Part shown: positions 14,799 through 24,223 of the stretch, piece after piece
Numbering within the stretch: the stretch's first letter is position 1
Layout: the number at the start of each line of letters is the position of its first letter
Source of the DNA: CAUPWF01 sp964369775
GTDB lineage: Bacteria > Bacillota > Clostridia > Lachnospirales > Lachnospiraceae
Direction of reading: 5' to 3'
DNA: 64,000 nucleotides
Assembly (NCBI GenBank): GCA_964369775.1
Contig: CAYJHQ010000004.1
Span: 41,956 to 105,955, forward strand
Notes under the pieces: generated by a model
The model's input: the letters and a program-made list of their open reading frames with translations, nothing else
Database searches by the model: none
Told to the model about the DNA's origin: nothing
Program-made: the position numbers and the translations under genes

Positions 14799-15749
14799 CT
14801 ATGAAACCTTTTGCTCTTCCTCGTCAAAGTCAAATAACCTCTGAATCGGAACGTATTGTTCGATTACTGGCAACACTTCCTTCACCGCTTTATACGCAGC
14901 TGTAAACACTGATGGAGTCTTTAAATCCTTATTCATCCCCTTCCACGCACTATAATGATCTTTGAAGTGTATTTTTCTTGTCTCAATCACGTCAACGCCA
15001 AGTGCGTAAGTTAGAATAATTCCAAAGATGTCCGCCTCCGACTCTTTTTTGTACAGATTTTGCTCCATCCTATGATTCATCACAGCATGACCAATCTCAT
15101 GAGTAAGAGTAGAGACGCAAGACGCTCCTTTGTACAGCTTATTTACTGACAACTCCTTTGTGTAGTTATTGCAAGTGCCCCGAAGCCCAAATCCGTGATC
15201 CGACTCGGTATCTGTGTCATAACCTAATTCCTCCGACACATACTCAATCAATCCCTCGATAATAGGTGTAATGCGATCATCATCCTCTCCTAAAAAGAAT
15301 GCTTGTGGGTAGCTCTCTCTCGGATAGTTGGTTTGACTGATATCAAATACATTGCCCGTTTTGAAAGCCATCACAGATGTTGTATTCAGTTCTCCATCCT
15401 TAGCTCTTTGGCGCTCTTCCTTTGTAGCCGTGCTATATGGTTTCTTCTCTCCATCTACATCAATAACCATAAATGGAGCTGGAACAAGGATCTTAATACC
15501 TTTCTCTCCCTTGTTTACTGAATAGCCCTTTTCTTTCCAAAAATTAAATGAGCCCACACATCGCGCACCTCTACACTGCGATTCAATAAGTTCGAAGTTT
15601 CTATCGCTATAGCTATCACAAAACATACTGATAAACTTCAAGCGCTCTATGCTGTTTTCCAAATCTTCTTCAAACACCTCGCATTGCTTCACAAGCTGCT
15701 TCACAGCATCTTTTCTCGCCTCGTAATCCACTTTCTTTTTTGATTTCAT
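14799..15749 (-). CDS. ArdC-like antirestriction protein with zinc-protease domain
   Basis: The N-terminal part contains the ArdC/LtrC pattern KEKGYSVNKGEKGIKILVP (~95-113) and a GNVFDISQTN block (~155), followed by a zincin domain with HEIGHAVMNHR (zinc-binding HExxH, ~220) and the downstream glutamate in KESEADIFG. ArdC-type proteins bind single-stranded DNA and protect incoming DNA from restriction, while the metallopeptidase part is of uncertain role. This fits a mobile element entering new hosts. ATG behind TTTTAGGAGGAAAGA. Monocistronic, CATATT 15782-15787. Confidence 0.8.
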   Translation of the reverse strand: MKSKKKVDYEARKDAVKQLVKQCEVFEEDLENSIERLKFISMFCDSYSDRNFELIESQCRGARCVGSFNFWKEKGYSVNKGEKGIKILVPAPFMVIDVDGEKKPYSTATKEERQRAKDGELNTTSVMAFKTGNVFDISQTNYPRESYPQAFFLGEDDDRITPIIEGLIEYVSEELGYDTDTESDHGFGLRGTCNNYTKELSVNKLYKGASCVSTLTHEIGHAVMNHRMEQNLYKKESEADIFGIILTYALGVDVIETRKIHFKDHYSAWKGMNKDLKTPSVFTAAYKAVKEVLPVIEQYVPIQRLFDFDEEEQKVS

Positions 15750-15797
15750 CTTTCTTCCTCCTAAAATTTATTTTCAGTGGTAATATGAAAAATTGGT

Positions 15798-15828
15798 AAA
15801 AAAAGAGAGCTTACGCGCTCTCTCTTCA
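15798..15828 (-). terminator. Intrinsic terminator
   Basis: GAGAGAGCGCGTAAGCTCTC with T7, after the 92-aa gene. Confidence 0.7.
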
Positions 15829-16107
15829 TCATGCTAGCTTAGGGCAAGCTCCAAGACCACCAACTGTTTTTGGCAATCTCCTAAAAGCATCTTTGTGAAC
15901 ACAAAGAATCGCGTACTCACATTTCCAGCATTCGCAAGCCTGGTCCTCATTCTTGTATTCGTGCTCATGATAACCCAGAAGTGCACCTGTACGTCTATAC
16001 AGCTCACTTCTTAAAGCTTCTGAGTCTACGCCCACCATCCTTCCTTCGGATAAATGCCACAATTTGTTTTTAATTTCGTTTACACTCATTTCGCTAACAT
16101 CTTTCAT
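15829..16107 (-). CDS. Unknown 92-aa cysteine-containing protein
   Basis: The ATG follows CAGGAGGTGTAAAAG. The first half is helical (MSVNEIKNKLWHLSEGRM), and the second half has ACECWKCEYAILC plus a late Cys, a possible metal-binding knuckle. A small regulatory or DNA-associated protein is possible. No family recognised. Confidence 0.6.
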   Translation of the reverse strand: MKDVSEMSVNEIKNKLWHLSEGRMVGVDSEALRSELYRRTGALLGYHEHEYKNEDQACECWKCEYAILCVHKDAFRRLPKTVGGLGACPKLA

Positions 16108-16201
16108 CTTTTACACCTCCTGAAATTTCACCTTCAAAATCAATATGGCGGATATTACGAAACAAAGAAGCGGAGTTGAACTCCACCCCTAATCATATAT
16201 C

Positions 16202-16235
16202 AAAAAAAAAGACAGAGCTTTTGCTCCATCTTTCA
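16202..16235 (-). terminator. Intrinsic terminator
   Basis: GATGGAGCAAAAGCTCTGTC then nine T, about 90 bp after the 208-aa gene. A related 13-bp dyad GGAGTTGAACTCC lies at about 16175-16187. Confidence 0.6.
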
Positions 16236-16322
16236 AAAATAAATTAACCATCTCGTGATACGGAACTGAGTTCCGAACATCTCACAAACCAATGACTTTA
16301 GGTTATTTTCATCCACTAAGTA

Positions 16323-16949
16323 CTACATCGCCAACTTTCGACAAATAATGCCATCTTTTACGTAAAAGGTTGCAAGCTCCTCTTTTTGAGCTCGCAAGAC
16401 AAAGCTTCCGTCTCCTTCACACTCAAAGCATTCCTCGCTCAAGAAATTTTCTGCATCACCCACCTCTACGCCTACTAAAAAGTTCTGCAAAAGATAGTCT
16501 GGCATTGCTATAAGCGCATCTTCGTCTATAAGCAACTCTCCTCTTTCTAGCTCGGCAAACGTTCCAGTTGAGTGCATTGCCGCAGCCACACCCTCGTAGC
16601 ATTCATGATGAGAGCAAGCATCTGCCTCAACATCGCCACAGACATTGCAGTTATACAGGCAATAACAGCAGCGGCATGATTGCAAGATCTGCGCCTTCTC
16701 TTCAAATGTCATTGCTCTAAATTCAGCCACTTTCTCTGTAGGCACCGCATCACTTGTAGTTAAATCCACAGGTGTTGGCATTTTATTAAGCTCTGACGCA
16801 TCTTTATTCTTCCAATCTAAAATAGCCTTATAATCTGTTTCTTCATGTGTGTTATCAGATATAGAGTAAGCACCATCCTCTTCTGGCATATCAATTAACC
16901 CTGCCAACGTCTCTAAATTGATTTCATTCATTTTTTCACTAATTTTCAT
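16323..16949 (-). CDS. Unknown 208-aa protein with cysteine/histidine cluster
   Basis: The ATG (MKISEKMNEINLETLAGLI) follows TTTTAGGAGGAAGAAAAAT; a longer frame reads through palindrome and leader and is rejected. Around residues 95-125 a dense cluster SCRCCYCLYNCNVCG..DACSHHEC could bind two or more zinc ions or an iron-sulfur cluster. The rest is acidic with leucine-rich helices. Family unknown. Cluster density is unusual for such a short protein. Confidence 0.65.
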   Translation of the reverse strand: MKISEKMNEINLETLAGLIDMPEEDGAYSISDNTHEETDYKAILDWKNKDASELNKMPTPVDLTTSDAVPTEKVAEFRAMTFEEKAQILQSCRCCYCLYNCNVCGDVEADACSHHECYEGVAAAMHSTGTFAELERGELLIDEDALIAMPDYLLQNFLVGVEVGDAENFLSEECFECEGDGSFVLRAQKEELATFYVKDGIICRKLAM

Positions 16950-17020
16950 ATTTTTCTTCCTCCTAAAATTTATTTTCAAGGAGAATATGTCAGGTTTTAG
17001 AAGATTGGAACTCAGTTCCA

Positions 17021-17055
17021 AAAAAAGAGAGGTGGCTTATACACCAACTCTCTCT
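17021..17055 (-). terminator. Intrinsic terminator overlapping gene end
   Basis: AGAGAGTTGGTGTATAAGCC pairs with CACCTCTCT, then T7; it begins inside the last codons of the 95-aa gene. Confidence 0.65.
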
Positions 17056-17324
17056 CTTTCTTCCACCTCAGCTACGAAATCAACCATTTCTTTGACTGCA
17101 TCGTTCATTTCCGCTATCTCATCAACGCTCAACTGAATATTAAAATCAAATTGTAGCGTGCCTTGACCTTGATACACCACATCAGGCGTTATATGAGGTT
17201 TCTTTTTACTAGTGAATTTGTAATCAATAAAATCCTCTCCAGCAAATTTTTTGCAGATGTGACTCTCTGTTTCAAAAGTCGTTGTCGTAAACCCTAACGG
17301 ATTCGTTCTTTTTGTGATATTCAT
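17037..17324 (-). CDS. Unknown 95-aa protein, operon partner
   Basis: The ATG begins two bases after the stop of the 140-aa gene, so the two are translationally coupled. It is mostly beta in composition up to residue 70, then a charged helix (VKEMVDFVAEVEERERVGV). No family recognised; the coupling suggests joint function with the DUF3232-like protein. Confidence 0.6.
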   Translation of the reverse strand: MNITKRTNPLGFTTTTFETESHICKKFAGEDFIDYKFTSKKKPHITPDVVYQGQGTLQFDFNIQLSVDEIAEMNDAVKEMVDFVAEVEERERVGV

Positions 17325-17326
17325 TA

Positions 17327-17749
17327 CTACAGCCCTCCAGCCTTTTTAAAATTGATAGGTCTAGCACCTTCTCTGTTTTCAAACAAGTCTTCCACTACGA
17401 GAAAGCAAAAATCAGCAACTTCATAGCGATTCTCAACGTCTCCCTTGAATGGCGCACTCATTTCAAACATGGCCGCATAGCGATTAATTACCCTCGCTCC
17501 AACAATAGCCGCCTCGTGAGCACTTCTTCTCTTTGAGTCCAAATTCATAATCTTCTCTCTTAGATCTTCTCCCTCACAAGTTGCTCGTAAGAAGGGTATT
17601 CTTACCTCCATACGGTTCACTGCAACCACATAATTGATACAATTATTGAAGCTGCGCTCTAATAATTCTAGTATATCACTTTTATCCTCTTCTGTAAAAT
17701 TCCCACCTTGCACATTCACAATTAATTCTTTGATTATTTCCTTCATCAT
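17327..17749 (-). CDS. DUF3232-like helical protein
   Basis: The LDSKRRSAHEAAIVGARVINRYA stretch (~70-92) and a late FCFLVVEDLFENRE segment match what I recall of the DUF3232 family of Firmicutes: helical proteins of about 140 residues and unknown function. ATGATG follows TTAGGAGGAATGGAAAA. It is the first gene of a two-gene operon with palindrome 17814-17826 and CATATT 17784-17789. Confidence 0.5.
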   Translation of the reverse strand: MMKEIIKELIVNVQGGNFTEEDKSDILELLERSFNNCINYVVAVNRMEVRIPFLRATCEGEDLREKIMNLDSKRRSAHEAAIVGARVINRYAAMFEMSAPFKGDVENRYEVADFCFLVVEDLFENREGARPINFKKAGGL

Positions 17750-17849
17750 TTTTCCATTCCTCCTAATTTTTCTTTTCGGAGGTAATATGGGAAAACAGTG
17801 AAAAGAAAATCTCGGAACTCAGTTCCAAAACACAAAGTTCTTACAGGGA

Positions 17850-17882
17850 CAGAAAAAGAGAGCTTTCGCTCTCCTTTTTGGT
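17850..17882 (-). terminator. Intrinsic terminator
   Basis: AAAGGAGAGCGAAAGCTCTC followed by T5, after the large adhesin gene. Confidence 0.7.
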
Positions 17883-20800
17883 TAAACCCTCTTTATCTTC
17901 AAAATAAATCCTGCGACAAATAATAATAAGGTCATTATTGCAATGTATAAGTAAATAGGGCTTGAATCACTTGTTTGCAATGCTTCAATCATGCCTGCCT
18001 CTTCTACTGATTCATCTTTGACATCCTCTTCTGTTGAATCCTCTGTTGAGTTCTCGCCAGCATCCCCGTCAGGTATTTCTCCCTCTGGTGCTGTTGGAAC
18101 CTCATCTGTCTCTTCGCCTGTCTCTTCATCCGGTACCTCTCCCTCTGGACCTGTCGGCGCTTCTACCTCTGGAATATCTCCTACCTGATGCTCATTATCT
18201 CCAAGCTCTGGTAGCGTTGGATCCCCCTCATTTGGCTCTTCTGGATCTGTCGGCTCTGTCGGAATCTCACCTACTTGATGCTCGTTGTCTCCCATCTCTG
18301 GCAATGTTGCCTCATCATAGAATGAAACAACTGCAGTAGCTTCTGCTAAAAGATCTACGTCTGAATTGATTGGATCTTTCGCTACAACAGCAGCAACACT
18401 TTCGTAAATGCCTGTTTCTAACTGTGTGTACTCGTAAGTAATTGTTACAACCTCACCCCCCAAAAGCCCTTTAGTTAAGACAAGGCTTTCATTCAATTCA
18501 AACTCCACTATCTCGCCTGTTGACGATGTAAGCTTTAAGTTCTTGGCTATTGCAAATGTCGCACCTGACACCATTACAGAATTAAGAGCTCTCGGACTCT
18601 TGTTTTCAATTGCGATTGTGTATTTTACAACACCTCCAACCTTCATTTCTGCCACATCACTAGTCATTGTCATATCAACCCTTGATGCCTCTAGTGAATG
18701 GAATACAACCGTTGTCTCTGCTGAATCTGTCAGCTCCTTACTTGGAATATATGGGTTTTTCGCTGTAACAGTCGCCGCTGTAGTTACTGCTTGAGGCGTC
18801 TTGCTTGTTGCGTCAAACGAAATTAACGCCTTAGCCCCCGCTTTAATCTCCTGCTCTATTACGACTGTGCTTCCGTTTAATGTGAACGCAACCTCTTCCC
18901 CATCTACTAAAACTTTTAGATTTGTTGCCGTTTTAAATAAATCATCTAAAACCTCTACACCTTCTAATGCTACATCGTTTGGATTTTCAACTATCGTCTG
19001 ATACTCCACAATTTCATTCACAGTGGCTTCTGTCTTATTTGAACTCTTCTTAATTTCAATAATTGGCTCATCAACAAAGTTTATTGTTGCTTTTCCATTC
19101 GCTTTTGCGCTTACTGTTCCAAATTTGGCAGCAACATCCACTGTATTTTCGTAAGACCCTGCTGTATCTTGAGTATAGTCATAAGTGATTGTAACCCTCT
19201 TTTCAATATCAGTTAGACTCATATTCTCTCCATCCAATGAATAATTTGCACCATTAACAACAATGTTTGTCGCTTTTATGAATGCTTGATCTGACACAGT
19301 CATGGAGTGAGCATTGAATAAATTTTCATCCAAAATCTCAATCTCAAATGTTGCATTTTCTCCCACTAACACTGTCTCTTGTTTTGCAATCTTTGATACA
19401 GCAATTACAGGATCCACAAATGCTACGCGAGTGCTCGCTTCATCAGAAAGCATAATCCCATCAACTGTAGGGTGTGGCGCCTCTACTTTAACAGCATTTA
19501 CAAACTCTCCTGCTTCGGATTGTTCGTGGTCATAATTGATTGTAACAACCTCTCTCGCTAAAAGACTATCTAGCGTAAGATTACCCTCAGTATCTGTTGA
19601 AAATGGAACGATGCCTCGCTCTGTTGAGTTTAACGACACCCCATCTAATTTAAAAGGAATTGTGTCGTCTACAAAAACGCTAGAAATCTCAACATCGCTA
19701 TGATTCTCAACTGTTACTGTATATCCAACAGGCGAACCACTCATTGCTTCCTTCACACTTGCCTCTTTATCCACCGTGATTGCGATATCATCATGAAATA
19801 TAGTTGTAACATCGCCCATTTCAATCAGTGTTAAGCTGTCATTATTTGGATCTAACACCTCTGCTTGTGTTGCACTCACAAACTCTCCTGCCTTATCGTG
19901 TGCGTATTTGTAAGTGATCACTGCCGCTTCTCCCATCAAGATTGAAGGTATTGTAAAAGCATTCCCTTCTACTGTAACATCTATCTCTTCCCCATTCACT
20001 AACACGACCATATCAGCCGCATTTGGAAAAGCCTTGTCTGTAACTAAAACATCTGCTAAGTCAAACCCGCCATCATTTGTTATCGTTACTGTATATGACG
20101 CCTCATCGCCAAGCATGTATGCATCTTTTTCTGCCGTCTTTTTCACTGTAAATGATGCTGGCTTTACAAATTCTACATCTACCGAATCTGTTCCTGCCAA
20201 TTCACTGCCTTTTACAAGTGGATTTGTAGCCGCTACGCTAGCAGTGTTGGTAAATACACCTAAATCTTTTTGCGTGTATTTGTAAGTAACTGTAGCGTAC
20301 CCACTTGCCTCTATAGGTTCATGGAGTGTGATTGTATCGTGAATTACTGATGAATGCCATCCACCACACGCAAAAACGCCTGCCATTACTTGCTCTCTAA
20401 TATGCTCCTCTGCAAAGCCAGTAATATCAGCTCCGCATCCATTACAAAGCTGCACATTTCTACCTCTTTTGTGAGTGATGTACTCGCCCTCTGCATCTTC
20501 AACAACTGCTGTAATATCAGCACTAGCTAAAACAGGATCAGAAATCACCACTTCGTCAATATCAGTAGCGCTCTCATTCGTTACTTTTATTGTATAAGTA
20601 ACATCACTTCCCGCAGGCAAAGACTCTTTATTAGATGTCTTTTGAACTGTCATTATCGCATCTGGCAAAACAGTCACTCTAGCCTCAGAGTCTTCCATCA
20701 ACGGCTCGTGCTTATCTAAGTATGTAGCGGAAACCTCAATCGTATTTGCTATAACGCTTGTCACTTCAGCATCGCTTGGGATTGTGTAATCATAATTGAT

Positions 20801-21433
20801 TGTAATTACATCACCAGGATTGACAACCTCTGTAATTACAAGGTCGCGTCCGATTATTTCATATAATATGCCCTCAGTCCCGTTTGATACAACTAGATTT
20901 TCCACCGTATCAAAATCAATAAGAGTATCAGCAACAACTGTGTTTGAATACTCTGCCTTTCCAGCATTTGTTATCACCACCTCATAAGTAACCACTTCAC
21001 CTCTATAAGCTTCTGGCTTTACAATTTTTGCAACTTCAAGGCCTGGTGTTATTTCTTTCCAATGCCCAAATATTAATTCGTCTGAAGTTACCGCTTGCGT
21101 AAAATCAAAATGATCCTCCGGTTGTTCGATTGGCTGCTCTAACAAAGACCACCCTTCAAAATAGAAAGTCTTTTCATTGACTTCTACAATATCGCCAGTG
21201 CTATAATTTGGCGTTGTTGGAACTCCTGGCTCTGCCAACTCTTCCGCTGGCTGCTCTGTTATATTGTGACCCTCTGGAAGTCCTAAATGCTCATATTGTA
21301 TTGTTATACTAGTCGTTGTACTTCTCATGCTCGCCTCTACCAACGAGCCTCCAATACCCGCTGACAAAACTGTGGCCACAGCTAAGGCACACGCAGTGCC
21401 CTTTTTAAAAATTGTCTTTATTCTATTTTTCAT
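17882..21433 (-). CDS. Large wall-anchored surface protein with DUF11-type repeats
   Basis: A signal peptide (MKNRIKTIFKKGTACALAVA, cleavage near residue 34) is followed by a short InlB-type beta segment (FYFEGWSLLEQP). About seven DUF11/isopeptide-type repeats of ~115 residues follow, each with a VxYTVTVxNxG core and a xITYxYxQ strand. After them come a Pro/Glu-rich stalk with ELGDNEHQVGDIP elements and a sortase-like end: LQTSDSS, a hydrophobic helix, and KIKRV. Repeat two carries an inserted LCNGCGADITG...CGGWHSS module, a cysteine pair known from some gut Firmicutes surface proteins. Probable adhesin or stalk displayed on the wall. The 160-base leader contains a short upstream ORF and hairpins (see 21434-21590). 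Confidence 0.85.
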   Translation of the reverse strand: MKNRIKTIFKKGTACALAVATVLSAGIGGSLVEASMRSTTTSITIQYEHLGLPEGHNITEQPAEELAEPGVPTTPNYSTGDIVEVNEKTFYFEGWSLLEQPIEQPEDHFDFTQAVTSDELIFGHWKEITPGLEVAKIVKPEAYRGEVVTYEVVITNAGKAEYSNTVVADTLIDFDTVENLVVSNGTEGILYEIIGRDLVITEVVNPGDVITINYDYTIPSDAEVTSVIANTIEVSATYLDKHEPLMEDSEARVTVLPDAIMTVQKTSNKESLPAGSDVTYTIKVTNESATDIDEVVISDPVLASADITAVVEDAEGEYITHKRGRNVQLCNGCGADITGFAEEHIREQVMAGVFACGGWHSSVIHDTITLHEPIEASGYATVTYKYTQKDLGVFTNTASVAATNPLVKGSELAGTDSVDVEFVKPASFTVKKTAEKDAYMLGDEASYTVTITNDGGFDLADVLVTDKAFPNAADMVVLVNGEEIDVTVEGNAFTIPSILMGEAAVITYKYAHDKAGEFVSATQAEVLDPNNDSLTLIEMGDVTTIFHDDIAITVDKEASVKEAMSGSPVGYTVTVENHSDVEISSVFVDDTIPFKLDGVSLNSTERGIVPFSTDTEGNLTLDSLLAREVVTINYDHEQSEAGEFVNAVKVEAPHPTVDGIMLSDEASTRVAFVDPVIAVSKIAKQETVLVGENATFEIEILDENLFNAHSMTVSDQAFIKATNIVVNGANYSLDGENMSLTDIEKRVTITYDYTQDTAGSYENTVDVAAKFGTVSAKANGKATINFVDEPIIEIKKSSNKTEATVNEIVEYQTIVENPNDVALEGVEVLDDLFKTATNLKVLVDGEEVAFTLNGSTVVIEQEIKAGAKALISFDATSKTPQAVTTAATVTAKNPYIPSKELTDSAETTVVFHSLEASRVDMTMTSDVAEMKVGGVVKYTIAIENKSPRALNSVMVSGATFAIAKNLKLTSSTGEIVEFELNESLVLTKGLLGGEVVTITYEYTQLETGIYESVAAVVAKDPINSDVDLLAEATAVVSFYDEATLPEMGDNEHQVGEIPTEPTDPEEPNEGDPTLPELGDNEHQVGDIPEVEAPTGPEGEVPDEETGEETDEVPTAPEGEIPDGDAGENSTEDSTEEDVKDESVEEAGMIEALQTSDSSPIYLYIAIMTLLLFVAGFILKIKRV

Positions 21434-21590
21434 TTTCTTTCCTTTTCTTGTAGCGAACTGTACACATCCGCTACTTGATTAATCATTTTCAAGTGTCTGT
21501 TTGTGAACGTTCGAAAGCCTTACCCCGAATCCTTATATGATGTTTCCTTTTTCATCCATTTCCCTCTTTTCTGTATTTGTCTTTAATATG
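21434..21590 (-). promoter_or_regulatory. Long leader of the adhesin gene with upstream ORF and hairpins
   Basis: CATATT at 21585-21590 is followed by AGAGGGAAATGGATG and an 11-codon ORF (MKKETSYKDSG). Then come ACTTGA/TCAAGT and TAGCG/CGCTA hairpins before the adhesin ribosome site AAAGGAAAGAAA. This layout could couple translation of the leader peptide to adhesin expression. Confidence 0.4.
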
Positions 21591-21659
21591 TTGAAATTCA
21601 CAGTGCAAAGGGAATATTTTCATAGTGTAGTTTTTTTAGAAGCTGTACAACCATTGAAC

Positions 21660-21692
21660 GACAAAAAAGAGAGCTCTCGCCCTCTTTCTTAT
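21660..21692 (-). terminator. Intrinsic terminator
   Basis: AAAGAGGGCGAGAGCTCTCT then T5, after the second surface-protein gene. Confidence 0.65.
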
Positions 21693-24049
21693 TAGAGATT
21701 TTCTCTTTTTAATATAAAGCCTAGTGTAAACAATAATGCTATCATTGCCACTATATATAAGTAAATCATACTTGAGTCTCCAGTTTGCAAAGTCTCAATT
21801 TGCTCAGTATTCTTCGCATCTTCGGATCCCAGGTCCGACTCTTCCTCTAAGAATTCTTCTGCATCCGTATCAGGTCTTACCTCTTGCTGACCATCTGGAA
21901 TATCTCCTACTTGAACTTCATCCCCATCCACCTCTGGAAGCGTTGGGATTGAGGGGATTTCTCCCACTCCGTGCTCTTCATCTTCTAGTTCTGGTAATAT
22001 AGGCAAGCTAGGAATATCTCCTACCTCCCCTTCACCCTCCTCTAACTCTGGCAGTGTTGGCAAGCTAGGAATCTCGCCTACCTCTCCTTCACCCTCCTCA
22101 AGCTCTGGAAGTGTTGGAATTGAGGGGATTTCCCCAACCTCATACTCTTCATCTTCTAGTTCTGGAAGCGTTGGGATTGATGGGATTTCCCCAACTTCTC
22201 CCTCTCCTTCTTCAAGCTCTGGCAGTGTTGGAATTGAGGGTATCTCTCCAACCTCATACTCTTCTTCTTCTAGTTCTGGCAGTGTTGGCAAGCTTGGCTC
22301 CTCTTTGTTGTTTGTCGCTAAAAACACAAATAGACTGCTTACCAGCTCGCTATAATCAATAGTAAATTCATTGCTAGGATTTGTATAGTCTTTTACCGTC
22401 AAGGCTTCATCAAAGCCAATCGGTTGTTTGTAGAGCTTTAATGACTCTAAATCATATCCCTCGGCAGCCTTTGCTTCTACTAGTCTATATGTGCCCTCGT
22501 CTAGCTTAGTAAATACAATTTCTCCATTCGAATCCGTTGTGCCATTTACTAATTCACCCTTTCTCTCGTAAGGAACCCAATCCTCACCTTCCTTTTTTTC
22601 GAGCGAAAACTCTGCACCACTAATCAATTCTTCGGTTTCAGCATCTGCCTTTACAAGCCTTACTTTTCCTTCATTTGTTGCATCCACATACCCATCCGCA
22701 TTTGCCACCTTTATAGATGCTGTCGATGTGTGATTTTTACTAGTGCCCTCAGCATAAACATTGTTTGTATATATCTTCCCTGGCTCAACAACAGTCAGTA
22801 AATCAAGAGCGTATGAGATGACATGACCATTCCCCCATGAGTCAATGGCAAATGTTTGATCTCCAATTGTATAACTTGGCGTATCATACCCAATTGCCTT
22901 CATCATAACAATAAGCTCCTCTTCTGAGTAGGCGTTTGAGGCTCTAAGCTTTGCTTCAATATCCTCGTTATTCTCACCATACACCAACCCATTGCTTCCA
23001 ATATCGCCTAGGTTCACAATCGCCATTTGTTTGTCACTACTAAGTCCAAGCAAAGGCGTCTCGCTGCTTGAAATGCGTTGTTTCCATTCATCTTTTGTTT
23101 CAGAATCTGCTTGATCTGATCGTTCAATTGTGAGTTTGTCGCCAGACCCATAAATCATACTCATGCCGCCTTCTTCCCCTAAAGGCCTGTATAGCACTGT
23201 ACTTGCCGAAATACTCTCAAAATACTGTGTTCCTTCTACTTCGTCGTAGATAACTATGTTGTCTCGTGGCGCTACAGAATCAATATTGTTATAGTCCATA
23301 ATCTCAGCGTACAACTCAAGTCCGAAATTTATACTCCACATGATTTTGTTTGATTGCCATGTTAATCGCCCCCATTTGTGAAGCTCTGGCTTTGTTCCCG
23401 TGTGACCAGCTCCTGGAAAAATTGGAGCTATCTCGTCAGGATCTTTAATGTCTGGATTTGTAATTGTAACATCTCCTGGGGTAATGTCTCCAAACTCCAA
23501 AGGAAATGTCACCTCTTTTACGTCTACATCGCTTACTCGACCATATGCGCCAAATCCTCCATTTCTTGATAAAAGATCGGTAATGTTACTATGGGCTACA
23601 AATTTCATTGACTCGTTATTCGTAATTGTCCAAAAGCCAAGCAATACACCGCTTTTATATAACTCCTTATACACTGATGAATCTGGGTTATCTGGATGGG
23701 TGTCTTCACCTCCACTGACCTCAAAATCATAGCTAAAATATTCACTTGGCAACTGAATATCGAAATAATCACCCTCATTTACGATTACATCGTCTGGAAT
23801 TGACCAATTTAGATTCATCTGAATCAAAAAGCCTTCCTCTAAAGGCTTATGCCCTTCTACCAATACATTGTCCTCAATTACTGGAAACCATGTACTCGAA
23901 TTAGACGCCTCCATATTTACTACAATATCAACATGCTCTCCTATATCTCTCCCTGATACCTTTTCCTCTTTTGCCACCCCTATCATACTAACAGACGTAA
24001 CCATCGCCATGATCAGTAAGCGGCTAATAATTTTTGTTATTTTCTTCAT
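21692..24049 (-). CDS. Wall-anchored collagen-binding/SpaA-like surface protein
   Basis: The signal peptide ends near VAKEEKVSG (~28). Residues ~30-450 form adhesin N1/N2-like immunoglobulin domains, as in collagen-binding MSCRAMMs. Residues ~460-550 form a SpaA/Cna-B domain (KVRLVKADAETEELISGAEF, EGTYRLVEAKAAEGY). Seven 19-residue stalk repeats (586-718; consensus SIPTLPELEEGEGEVGEIP) and the anchor LQTGDSS-helix-KRENL complete the protein. It lies directly downstream of the small RNA at 24.3 kb and upstream of the DUF11 protein, and shares stalk motifs with the latter. The pair may form a fibre, but no sortase gene is in the window. ATG behind AAAGGAAATTTCAA. Confidence 0.85.
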   Translation of the reverse strand: MKKITKIISRLLIMAMVTSVSMIGVAKEEKVSGRDIGEHVDIVVNMEASNSSTWFPVIEDNVLVEGHKPLEEGFLIQMNLNWSIPDDVIVNEGDYFDIQLPSEYFSYDFEVSGGEDTHPDNPDSSVYKELYKSGVLLGFWTITNNESMKFVAHSNITDLLSRNGGFGAYGRVSDVDVKEVTFPLEFGDITPGDVTITNPDIKDPDEIAPIFPGAGHTGTKPELHKWGRLTWQSNKIMWSINFGLELYAEIMDYNNIDSVAPRDNIVIYDEVEGTQYFESISASTVLYRPLGEEGGMSMIYGSGDKLTIERSDQADSETKDEWKQRISSSETPLLGLSSDKQMAIVNLGDIGSNGLVYGENNEDIEAKLRASNAYSEEELIVMMKAIGYDTPSYTIGDQTFAIDSWGNGHVISYALDLLTVVEPGKIYTNNVYAEGTSKNHTSTASIKVANADGYVDATNEGKVRLVKADAETEELISGAEFSLEKKEGEDWVPYERKGELVNGTTDSNGEIVFTKLDEGTYRLVEAKAAEGYDLESLKLYKQPIGFDEALTVKDYTNPSNEFTIDYSELVSSLFVFLATNNKEEPSLPTLPELEEEEYEVGEIPSIPTLPELEEGEGEVGEIPSIPTLPELEDEEYEVGEIPSIPTLPELEEGEGEVGEIPSLPTLPELEEGEGEVGDIPSLPILPELEDEEHGVGEIPSIPTLPEVDGDEVQVGDIPDGQQEVRPDTDAEEFLEEESDLGSEDAKNTEQIETLQTGDSSMIYLYIVAMIALLFTLGFILKRENL
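21896..22294 (-). repeat. Seven tandem 57-bp coding repeats
   Basis: They encode the Pro/Glu stalk of the surface protein. Copies alternate between EEGEGEVGEIP and EDEEYEVGEIP forms, indicating duplication of a two-repeat block; the last copy is diverged. Confidence 0.85.
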
Positions 24050-24223
24050 TTGAAATTTCCTTTCTATTATCTATCTTTATTAATATGTAAAATTTCACAT
24101 GCTTTGTTGCATTAGAAAAAAGAATACATACTCTCGCTATCATCCAAGCATCCGCACCTATCAAATCTTATCCCTGTAAGGCTACTGGTTAGTGACCCTC
24201 TTTTGGAACTCAGTTCCAAACAC

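Noticed and set aside
16950..17021. N-terminal extensions reading MELSSN through palindrome and leader (also before 62175, 6317)
   Set aside because: The ELSS is the palindrome itself; a standard AGGAGG site and ATG follow, so the extension is untranslated leader.
24121..24204. Additional small RNA between the surface-protein promoter and the palindrome at 24205
   Set aside because: Only a weak AGAGTATGTATTCT dyad with T-run was seen, without promoter or conserved structure.
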